Source of the DNA: Terana coerulea
Lineage: Eukaryota > Basidiomycota > Agaricomycetes > Polyporales > Phanerochaetaceae
DNA: 64,000 nucleotides
Assembly (NCBI GenBank): GCA_024811115.1
Contig: JAKOGH010000103.1
Span: forward strand, 1 to 64,000
Reading direction: 5' to 3'
The position numbers were made by a program, and so were the translations under genes. The notes beneath the pieces were generated by a model. The model was not told the origin of the DNA, ran no database searches, and worked only from the letters and a program-made list of their open reading frames with translations. This document shows positions 56,313-64,000 of the stretch, piece by piece (the first letter of the stretch is position 1; each line of letters begins with the position of its first letter).

Positions 56313-58268
56313 TCAACGACCGACTGTGTCGTCCGCCCGCCATCGGGCAGTGTGCCGATCAGCGTCGGGCTGCACATGCCGTGCAGCTCGCGCGCTGTAG
56401 CTTTGTGCGAGGATCGCGCCGACCTTCTCCATCGCATCCGCCTCGTTCGCTCGCCTGCGGCCCTTCGATGGGCTCCCGGACAAGCCAATGCCGACGCCCC
56501 GCGGGCTCGAGCCCGAGGGGCGCGTCGTCGGCTTCGTGAGGTGCTTCGGCGCACGCTTGTACTGCGCCGAGGAGGGGAAGGGCAGGTGCGGCGGCGCACG
56601 ACGCGTGTGCAGCTTCATATGCTTCGGGGTCGGTGTCCCCGGCGCGTTGTTGTCGTCCTCTGTGGCCGTCGTGTACCGCGAGCTTGCCGTCGTGCACGGC
56701 GAGGTCAGCGCGAGATCGAAGCCCGGCGACGCGTGGAGCCCGTCGTCGAGCGCGCTGAAGAACAGCTGCGCCTCGAGCGGCGGCGACATCACCTGCGGCG
56801 GGCTGGACGGCAGGACGGCGGGGCCGCGCCGGAGCGGCGCGTCTGCGTTTGCGATCCCGCCCCTTCTGTGTGCTTTGGCAGGAGACGGGCCAGGGCTCGG
56901 GGCCGGACTGGGGCCGCGCGACGCCGCACTGCGCTTGTCGGCCCCGCTGCGCCGCGCGGGCAGGCTCGTGAGTGTATCCGGCGCAGACGCCTTGCTGCCG
57001 CTGCGCGACCACGGGAACGTCCAGTCGCCGTTCAGCAGCGTGCTCAGCGTGTCCGAACGCGCGTCCTCATCCTCCTGCACGATCCTAAACCCTGGCCCGC
57101 TCGAGCCGCGCGGCGTCACGAGCGCGCTGCCACTCCCTGTCGCGCTTTCCGATCCTGAGGTCCCGCGGGACGGTGAGCCCGCCCGGCTGCGGGGCGGAGT
57201 GCCGAACGGCGGAACGGCGAGGTACTTGTGCGCGGCGTCGAGCGTGACGTCCGAGTCGGCCTTGCGGTGCCCGCGGCGGGGCTGCGCGCCGTCCTGCGCG
57301 AGGCGCGCGAGGATGCCGCGGCGGATGGACTTGTGCCGGAGCGTGTCCCACGGTGCGCGGTCGAGCTCCTCGTCTTCGCTCAGGGCCTCCGGCGAGCGTA
57401 TCTGGTACGCAGCGCGCCCGGAGGGCGGCGGCGCGAGAAAGACGTCGTCTTCCTGTGCGGAAACGGCCTCGTTCGCGCGTCCTGGCTCTATGTCTGCCGC
57501 AGGCTCCCGTCGGTGCGACGACAGTGCGCGTGCGAGCCAGCTAGACCGCGTGCTGTTCCCTCGGGAGCGGGGAGCGTCCTGCGTCGGGCGACGCTCCGCA
57601 TCCCGCCCGCCTAAAAAAGGCACCGCAGAGGCGACAGACCGCTCAGAGTTGCTCGCGGTGTCTTCGGTGGCATCCGCTGGTAAGTACCGTGGGCCCGCTT
57701 CCAGTCTCTGCTCGCGGTCTCGTCTCCGCCGTATCAAGCGCATGAGGAGCCAGGCAAGCAGTGCACCGACGAGGGCGCCAAGCAAAGCAAAGAGTGGTGA
57801 TAGGTAGACAATGTTGAAGTACGACACACTGGGGCGTTTGTACCGGCTGCCGGGAGAGGCAGGTGGCAGTGCGGTAATTGTGGTGATGGCAGCGGTGGAG
57901 GAAGCACTGGCAGCAGCGATGACAGCGAGCGAGGTCAGTGATAGTTGAGTTATCGCAGAGGAGACAGCCGAGGGGAGGATAGAGGAGGCCGCATCTGTGG
58001 TGATGCCGGCAACAGCACTGGTCGTGGGCACTATGATGGGCAGCGTTGCGTCGTTAACAGATATAGTCGTCGTTGGTTCTCCCCACTGGCTGTAGGAGGG
58101 ATATGGCCACCAGTTCATGGTTGATGTTGGCGGAAGGGCAGGTGTCTGTCCTGCAATGGTTGCGGGTATAGTTTCAGGAGTGGTCACCGGAGGTTGAGCA
58201 TGAGCAACCCTTGTCAATCCGAGGAGGAATGACGCATACAACCACATCCGAAGCTTCCTGGTCCTCAT
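56313..58268 (-). CDS. Single-pass membrane protein with Ser/Thr-rich ectodomain, 651 aa
   Basis: Intronless. An N-terminal signal peptide (hydrophobic to AHA|QPP near residue 25) is followed by a Ser/Thr/Pro-rich extracellular part of about 125 residues with no cysteine, likely O-glycosylated. A transmembrane helix (IVYLSPLFALLGALVGALLA, about residues 153-175) is followed by an RRRRDREQR stop-transfer. The long cytoplasmic tail is rich in Ser, Arg and Pro, with SPGPSP-type phosphorylation-prone motifs. This layout fits fungal mucin-like surface sensors, but no named family is recognised. Its ATG lies only three bases after the stop of the upstream minus-strand gene, in the same frame. Confidence 0.8.
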   Translation of the reverse strand: MRTRKLRMWLYASFLLGLTRVAHAQPPVTTPETIPATIAGQTPALPPTSTMNWWPYPSYSQWGEPTTTISVNDATLPIIVPTTSAVAGITTDAASSILPSAVSSAITQLSLTSLAVIAAASASSTAAITTITALPPASPGSRYKRPSVSYFNIVYLSPLFALLGALVGALLAWLLMRLIRRRRDREQRLEAGPRYLPADATEDTASNSERSVASAVPFLGGRDAERRPTQDAPRSRGNSTRSSWLARALSSHRREPAADIEPGRANEAVSAQEDDVFLAPPPSGRAAYQIRSPEALSEDEELDRAPWDTLRHKSIRRGILARLAQDGAQPRRGHRKADSDVTLDAAHKYLAVPPFGTPPRSRAGSPSRGTSGSESATGSGSALVTPRGSSGPGFRIVQEDEDARSDTLSTLLNGDWTFPWSRSGSKASAPDTLTSLPARRSGADKRSAASRGPSPAPSPGPSPAKAHRRGGIANADAPLRRGPAVLPSSPPQVMSPPLEAQLFFSALDDGLHASPGFDLALTSPCTTASSRYTTATEDDNNAPGTPTPKHMKLHTRRAPPHLPFPSSAQYKRAPKHLTKPTTRPSGSSPRGVGIGLSGSPSKGRRRANEADAMEKVGAILAQSYSARAARHVQPDADRHTARWRADDTVGR

Positions 58269-58271
58269 TTT

Positions 58272-59075
58272 CTAGACGGCCGTGTCCGGAGGCAGGTAAA
58301 TGACGCCGACACGAGACTCTACGCCGAAAGCAGACAAGTCGGAGATCGGATCCTCGAGCTTAAGCCCTGCAGCGATGAATGTCGACCTGCGGATGAGGTA
58401 CGAGCCAGGAGAGTAGGACGACCCGGTGACACCGGAACGCTTCGTGTTCTTCCAGAAAGTCGTCGGCCGGACTGCAGCACGTCCTGTTCAACAGCCAGCC
58501 AAGCAGAAGCCAAGTAGGCGACTCACACAACGGTGGTGGAGGTAAAGAAACGTCTCCCTCTGTCTTGAGCCCACTCTCGCCAGACGTGACTATATGCGCA
58601 GCTCTCGAAGACGTCGCAGCGTCGTCGTCAAAAGTCGGTCTTGGCGGGGGTGCAGCAAAAGTACGAGCAGCTCGCGTAGGCCTCTGCCAGCTTTTCGGGG
58701 GACACAAAAGCGACGTGTCCATCGTGCGAGAGGGTGACGGCGGGGCTGACTGAGGGGCTGGCAAAGCCGTTTCAATGTCGACCGTCGCGGGCGTGTAGTC
58801 TTCCTGGAATTCGATCATAATGGGAGAATTTATGAGGTAAATATCGGGGTCCACGTCCTGTACTTGTTCGTCCATGTTGTCGAGATATTGCCCGACCAGA
58901 GGAGACAAGTTCGAGGCAAGTTCAAAGTGACCGTAATGCGAAGAGCTGGTTGCTCAGAAGTAAGCGCCGTAAATGATCGTGCTCAATTGGGCGCTTGCCG
59001 TTGCGGAGATTAAACCTGGTGCTTACATCCCAGTTTGGTCGGCAAGTAGTTCGGCTGGATGACCGAAGACGTTCT
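58272..59075 (-). CDS. Hypothetical protein, multi-exon, 5' end uncertain
   Basis: A coding run begins with NVFGHPAELLADQTG (about 59075-59030), splices to SSHYGHFELASNLSPLVGQY near 58950 and continues through MDEQVQDVDPDIYLINSPIM to GDVSLPPPPL near 58530. A last intron ending at CTGCAG (58477 or nearby) leads to RPTTFWKNTKRSGVTGSSYS...GVIYLPPDTAV and a TAG at 58272-58274. The acidic and Pro-rich sequence matches no family I know. The start exon was not found; an ATG at 58875 is an alternative start. The stop codon, AAA and the ATG of the next gene are consecutive codons. Confidence 0.5.
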
Positions 59076-59495
59076 GGTCAACCGCGGGTTAGAAAATACA
59101 GCCAGGAGTACACATTACGGTCAAATGATTCCATTCATATATTTTCTTAGCATGTCTCACTGGCAGGGAATGTCATATGCTGTTGCTAGCTTGAGAACGA
59201 CTAGTGGGGCAATGTCAGAATGAATTTGCTTTCCGAATGCAATATCTGAGTCGCCGACAATTGTAGTAAATTCTTTCATTGCAGCATCTTTCATCATATA
59301 TTGCGCTACTTTGTACACTCTTTTTGTACACATTTGCCTGGATCTCACGCAATATATTTCATCCAACGTCGTTCAATCAGTCATGCATAATTTGGCGCAT
59401 GTCACACCACAGCCCATACATGTTCTCCGTATACTATTCGTCAAAATATCCGTCCGCACCACCGCCGCCTCAACTATTCTCATTTCCACCATGGC
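59076..59495. other. Intergenic, nothing supported
   Basis: AT-rich stretch of about 0.4 kb between the hypothetical gene and the 3' end of the two-unit hydrophobin. No motif recognised. Confidence 0.4.
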
Positions 59496-60313
59496 TTAGA
59501 GCGTGACGGGGACACAGCCAATACCAATACCGTGCTACAAGAAGCAAACGTCAGCAACCACGAACCGACCACAGATGCAGCGTGAGAACGTACGACGACG
59601 CCGTTAGTGCACGAGACCGTCGAGCCGCTGCATGCGGACCCGGAGCCGACGCCGATGACGCTGATGGGCGAGCAGGTCAAGCCGAGCAGAACGTCCAGGT
59701 TGCTGAGGTCGACGCCGAGCAAACCAAGAAGAAGGGAGCCGGCTTTGGAGCTCGCCTAGGTTTCACATTGTCAAGCAAGGCCTTCAAATGTCGGCGCGGA
59801 AATGCTTACGGGGATGGTGCTGTCGCAGCAAGCCGTGGTCGGCGCGCTGGGGGCTGGGGCAGGCGCGTCGTTGCGCTTAGAGAGAGTCACAGGCACACAG
59901 CCGATGCCGATGCCGTGCTGTGATTGGAGGCGATGTCAGCGAATTCAGTAGATTGCAGTGCGGAAAAGTAAGAACGTACGACGACACCGTTGGTGCAAGA
60001 GACAGTCGAGCCGCTGCATTCCGAGCCGGAACCAACACCTACGACGCTGATGGGCGAGCACGTCAAGCCGATGCCGGCGGTCACGTCCTGAAGGACAACG
60101 CCCAAAAGGCCGAGAATGGCGGTTCCCGCAACAGAGTTAGCCTAGAACAGATTTCCCGTGAGCAAAGATGACCAGCAATTGTACGAGAGAAAGACGTACA
60201 GGGATGGTGCTAGCGCAGCACGCCGTGGTAGGCGCATCGTTGCGAGCAACGGGTGTGGCGACCGCAAGAAGAGGGAGGGCAAGGATGGAAGCTGAGAGGA
60301 GACGGGAGAACAT
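59496..60313 (-). CDS. Tandem two-unit hydrophobin (dihydrophobin precursor)
   Basis: Five exons with perfect phase-0 junctions: 60200-60313, 59980-60141, 59810-59917, 59594-59755 and 59496-59534; 194 aa. The signal peptide is nearly identical to that of the three-unit gene. Each unit has six cysteines ([26 protein letters not shown]), again without canonical cysteines one and six. The linker is [20 protein letters not shown] with a KR pair before NDAP; the same NDAP follows PVAR at the mature N-terminus of unit 1. A TATA-like ACATATAAAAGTG lies about 85 bp upstream of the start. It should be secreted to cell wall or surfaces. Confidence 0.9.
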
Positions 60314-60800
60314 CTTGTTGAGTTGCTTGGGTAGCTTGCAGGAACACTGAGAGTGAGTGCTGTTTGCTGAGGACGGACCTCCGAACGACGTACACTTTTA
60401 TATGTTTGGGATTGAATGCCGTACCGCAAAAGTGGTCTTTACCTATCAGACAACATATTGCTTCCGAGGCAAACGCGAGGCATCCGTGTCGCAGAGCTCC
60501 ACCGCGGAACGACCCGAGGTGTTCATTGTCGATGTTGTACCTGACGGTGCATGCAGTAGAGTGGAGCATCTGCACGATGTTGTCAGAACGTGACGGCTCG
60601 GTCAGTTGCAGCTGTGAGAGCATCGTTAGGCGTACCTGGCAAAGTTACTCAGAATAGAAAGTATTCGCCGCCATGTTGCACGTCATTGTACCACATGCGT
60701 CAAGACAGGCAGTCAGGAACTTAAATGTCAAATGAGCCGGTTAATATCTGCACTGCGTCAGCCTTGATGCAAACTGTCGAACCTCGAATGGGAAGCATCA
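60314..60800 (-). promoter_or_regulatory. Conserved hydrophobin upstream region, copy U3
   Basis: Shares with U1 and U2 the TATA block, the GATGTTGTACCTG block near 60530, the GAGAGCATCGTTAGGCGTAC block near 60616 and the ACTGCGTCA block near 60753. It is more diverged distally than U2, U4 and U5. Confidence 0.7.
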
Positions 60801-61704
60801 TAATATCTACGAAATTTGGGGGAGCTTGGTGTGAGCTATCGCTAAGGCCGGGCATCCTATAGAGAAAGGCTGATTCTGTTTAGCTTTAACTTTCGAACCA
60901 TTATCTTTGTGGCACTCACTCCGTTGCAGGTCTCACTGATGCTGTGAAACATCATTGATAGCAGAAGCTCGCTACTGAGTTGGCCCGCTTGACTATTCAA
61001 TGCGTGCCTAGAATACCGTCACTGATCAGTGTCATGCTGTCAATGAATGGATATAAAGGCGAGAAAGTTCTCATGCTCACGGCTTATTGTATCCCCTCTA
61101 GCGAGAGGTGTTCCAGTCACGTTATGGTACCAATATGTCCACTAAGCATTTTCCCAGACATGTTTGTCTGGAAGGTGATGAACACGGATGCAGTGGCAAG
61201 ATATTGTGTCGCTGAATGGCTGGACGAATTGGACACCTGGTCAGATATTTTCCCGAGATATGAGCGTAATTTCATACCTCAGCGGCTCCGCAAGCGGGCA
61301 CAGGAAGACTCAGACCATGCACTCGCCTCATAGCATCCGTTCGAAGTCGCACGCTGTGACAGCTCAGGCTGTCGACAGCTGCTTGCACCTTCTTGGATGA
61401 AGTCTCGTACGGCAGGTAATTTAGAGAGCAGGGAGAAGACACAATGCCGCGAGACAACCTCTAAAATTCTCAACGGTGTGCTGGTATCGGAACCTGACGA
61501 AACAAGCAAGCTGAGGCAAGATGAAGGAGAGAAGGAAGCAAGGAAAGAACAAGCGCCGCGGCCTTGAGACGGTGACTGCCGGCGCCACGAAGCCGTTGTT
61601 AGCGGAGGAACAACTTACGCGCGCTTTCTTCCCAACTTCCACCTCTGGCCAACAACCTCTTACCGTTCTCATCCTTCCACAAGCCCCTTTCCCGCCTGAC
61701 AGTT
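60801..61704. repeat. Duplicated intergenic block (R2) upstream of the gene at 61705
   Basis: From about 61030 (GTCAATGAATGGATATAAAG) to 61640 the sequence is related to the inverse complement of 62990-63545, and from 61270 also to 44530-44760. GTCGCACGCTGTGACAGCT near 61348 is the best-conserved stretch. It contains a GGATATAAAG TATA-like site near 61045. A likely promoter of the gene at 61705 lies in its right part. Confidence 0.65.
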
Positions 61705-62863
61705 ATGTCGAAACGCAAGGCAAAGCAAAGCCACAGGTCACGACAGGAGCGAGCGGCGGTGCGCACCGAGGACGGTCCCTCCGCGCCGAACCTCGCGCTG
61801 TTCATCCAAGCACACGAGGCGGACGTCGTCCGGGGGCCCCGCGCGCATGCTGCTGCGCTCGCGCTCGAAGTCAGGACTGTGGATAACAGGGTTGTACCCG
61901 GCGAGGGTTTGGTGCGGTGGAACGCTGGAGGAGATGGTCCGCGGGGTGCGTTGGGCGAGGAGGCGGGCGGGGAGGACGCAGCCCAGACGGCAGAGAATGG
62001 TGTCTGGGTAGACAGGTACGCTACATCCTCAGTTGTACTTACCTTACGAGCAAATGGTATCTTGATTTGCGTTGACTGGGGCGAGACGACTGCGTGAATG
62101 GGTGTCAGCGAAGATGGGGTTGTGGTCTCTTGTCGGAGTGGACGCAGCAGGTCAACCCACGCTTCTAAGCTGCAGAAAATTCATACTCGAAGAGCATCCA
62201 AGATTCCCTTGTCTCTTTTTAATGGCATATATCTCTTACTCGCATACGCACAGATACGATGCTCGCCTCTTGCTCGACGCCCTACCCATACCACCCTCAA
62301 GCTCTTCGTCAGACAGGCTGTCTCCCACAGGCTGGTCCGACCTGCCCTCCGACACGGAGGACATGTTTTTCTTCTCCCCAAGTGAAGCAGAAGAGTTTCA
62401 CCGCGCCAAGCGACGGCGCATGGTCGATGAGGGCAGAGAGGCTCGCCTGCGCGCTCGTCAGGCCGAAGATGCCGCGTCCTCTACCACCGCAAACGATGAA
62501 GAAGAGTGGGGCGGCAGTGACGAAGAGGTTTGTCTTGCCATTGCGTCTCATGCTCTGAACGTGTACTGAAACGCGCGTTTGAAGCCGGATGGTGCGCAGA
62601 AAGAGCTCATGCAGCGCACGGCGGCCCACCTCCTGTCCTCGCCCAACCCCGCACAGCTCGAGATGCGCATCCTGGCGAACCACGGCGCAGACAAGCGGTT
62701 TGCGTTTCTGCGCGGGCGGTGGGCGCGGGCGTGGAGGACTGCGAAGGCGCGAGAGCGACTTCAGCAGGCGCATCATGCTAGCGCTCGGGAGGAGGGAGAG
62801 AAGAGGGAGGAGACAAAGGCCTTGGGTGGGCTTGCAGGGTATGGGGACAGTGACAGCGAGTGA
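61705..62863 (+). CDS. Conserved hypothetical protein (basic N-terminus, helical C-terminus)
   Basis: Begins MSKRKAKQSHRSRQERAAVR, a basic nuclear-signal-like N-terminus. Exon 1 ends VWVDR near 62016. An exon reading RLREWVSAKMGLWSLVGVDA near 62080-62145 follows, then RYDARLLLDALPIPPSSSSS from 62254. The last exon starts after an intron at 62528 and reads KELMQRTAAHLLSSPNPAQL...ILANHGADKRFAFLRGRWAR, ending GYGDSDSE at 62863. The junction between the second and third exons does not fit by simple GT-AG splicing, so a small error or another splice is likely. No function is known to me. A degenerate relative is at 44528-45165, showing duplication together with the hydrophobin upstream region. Confidence 0.7.
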
Positions 62864-63689
62864 AGTGCTTTATTTATGTCGTACGTCGCCGCACGCTGTT
62901 ACATAACCTACACTGAGCTCAGTTTATCTTACAGGTTTGCTCGCGGTTTCCGTTCATGGTTTGCGAACGAGGTGCGCATCGTGACTTGACTGAACAATCG
63001 GTGAGGCAGCATGGTGGGTAAATGCAGTGCCTTCGTGGCGCCGGCACTCACCGTTCAAGGCGCTTCTGCGTCGCTCCTGCCTTCCTTCGACGTTTGCCTC
63101 ACCTTGCCCGTCGCGGCGTGCTCTAGTAACAAAGCATAGTAATGCTCTCTCAGATATTTCTTTCATACGTCGATGTTCACCGCACACCGCCCTGTGAAAC
63201 TACTGCCATAAACGTCCACGCTGTCGCCGACAGCTGTCACAGCGTGCGACTCGAGACGGATGCCATGAGGTGAGTGCGTTGTTAGGATGGTCCTGCGCGC
63301 TCTTGCGGAGCCGTGGTATATTGCAATGGCGTATGTTTCTCGGTGAAACTGCTCCAAACATTTAGTCCTACCGGTGAAGATTTCCATACTATTCTGACAG
63401 CGTATATAAATCCTGACGTCGGCTCGCCTGGATATACTCTTTGTCCGATCTATTGTATAACGGCGCGTCTTTTTCTTGAAGTAGCGCGTGCAGATCATAC
63501 TCATGTGAACTTTTTCACGTTTATATCCGTTCATTAACAGCATGAGGCTGATACATCGATGATGACAGGAACAGTTGAATGACCAAACAACCCACTCACC
63601 GATGAATATACGGTTACGAAAATGCTTGCTACTGCTCTAGACACATAGAATGGCGAGTGGGTTGAAACCCAGCTGTGGTTTCGAACCTA
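62864..63689. repeat. Inverse duplicated block (R3)
   Basis: Read on the minus strand, 63545 down to about 62990 resembles 61030-61620. Shared features are an AATGAACGGATATAAACGTG TATA-like block, GTCGCACGCTGTGACAGCT near 63230-63250 and GAGTGCCGGCGCCACGAAG near 63030-63050. The gene that should follow on the minus strand is cut off near 62950. No coding region is supported here. Confidence 0.6.
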
Positions 63690-64000
63690 AAATGACGGCA
63701 AACCGTTCTTAGGGCAGCAGGCTGGGTGGGCGTTCGAACAAGACGCTTTACGGGTCATCATGCTGCGTTATTTAAATATCGACGGTTGGCATCATGGCTT
63801 TCTGCTTCCGTGATGACGCAGTGCAGGGCTTGCAAAGCTGACATGACTCTCGAACTGTCGGCTGTTCGTCAGGTGATGACGTGGAACCTGGTGGCGATGC
63901 TTTCTGGCTTGAGTAATTTACCCAGGTACGCCTTGCGATGTTCTCACCATTAGCAACTCAGCGAACCACCGTTTTATGGCAGCATTGGGCAGATACTCCA
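63690..64000 (+). promoter_or_regulatory. Inverse copy U5 of the hydrophobin upstream region, running off the window
   Basis: Reverse-complemented, this matches U4 and U2 closely: CCTAAGAACGGT at 63707, the GCAGCATGATGACCCG block near 63755, TGCACTGCGTCATCACGGAA near 63810-63825, the AAGGCGTACCTGGGTAAATT block near 63915-63935, and TGGAGTATCTGCCCA at the very edge. In U2 that last block lies about 216 bp from the start codon, so a plus-strand hydrophobin gene should begin about 0.2 kb beyond the window. Confidence 0.75.

Noticed and set aside
56310..57807. Long plus-strand frames opposite the 651-aa membrane protein
   Set aside because: They are antisense shadows of the GC-rich intronless gene, which has a clear signal peptide and transmembrane segment.
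63650..63740. GTTTCGAA and GCGTTCGAAC motifs resembling a tRNA T-loop
   Set aside because: No matching acceptor stem or anticodon arm was found at the right spacing, and the segment is part of the U5 duplicated region.

Overview
The window is nuclear DNA from a filamentous basidiomycete, most likely an Agaricomycete. Genes are broken by many 50-60 nt introns with GTRNGY donors. Class I-type hydrophobins, a FunK1-type kinase relic, a Plavaka-type DNA transposase, a DUF6698-like relic and a copia retroelement all fit that group. No bacterial operon, CRISPR array, rRNA or convincing tRNA was seen.

Layout. 1-3.3 kb: 3' part of a decayed Ty1/copia element with its LTR. 3.4-5.2 kb: a 608-bp TIR element with a target-site duplication and a second inverted-repeat structure. 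5.7-17.9 kb: housekeeping island (Argonaute, two convergent GNAT paralogs, Ste24 CAAX protease, a methyltransferase, a decaying YcaC-like isochorismatase copy, TFIIS). 19.8-21.8 kb: ankyrin protein with a STAND-like N-terminal domain. 21.8-26.2 kb: no supported gene. 26.2-30.2 kb: small Thr/Pro protein, spliceosomal WD40 protein Prp46, and the intact secreted isochorismatase paralog. 31-45 kb: accessory region with a FunK1 fragment, a three-domain hydrophobin gene, a minisatellite, a Plavaka transposon, a DUF6698 relic and a duplicated-block relic. 46-47 kb: single-domain hydrophobin. 47.3-58.3 kb: GC-rich block with a TLC-domain membrane protein, the betaine-lipid synthase Bta1, and two closely packed minus-strand genes. 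59.5-64 kb: two-domain hydrophobin, a conserved hypothetical gene, and an inverted copy of the hydrophobin upstream region running off the right edge.

The most striking content is a dispersed family of hydrophobin genes encoding one, two and three hydrophobin units in a row. All six units lack the first and sixth canonical cysteines, which form one disulfide in known hydrophobins. The units are joined by Ala/Pro-rich linkers with a Lys-Arg pair that looks like a Kex2 site, suggesting secreted polyproteins cut into monomers. They share a conserved upstream region present in five copies, two without a gene inside the window. One of those predicts a further hydrophobin gene about 0.2 kb beyond the right edge.

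Single-base frameshifts, mostly in short homopolymers, interrupt several otherwise conserved genes (Argonaute, Prp46, ankyrin protein, Bta1, FunK1), so part of the apparent gene decay may be consensus error. Splice sites were placed by eye from reading frame and family similarity; no alignment or search was run.
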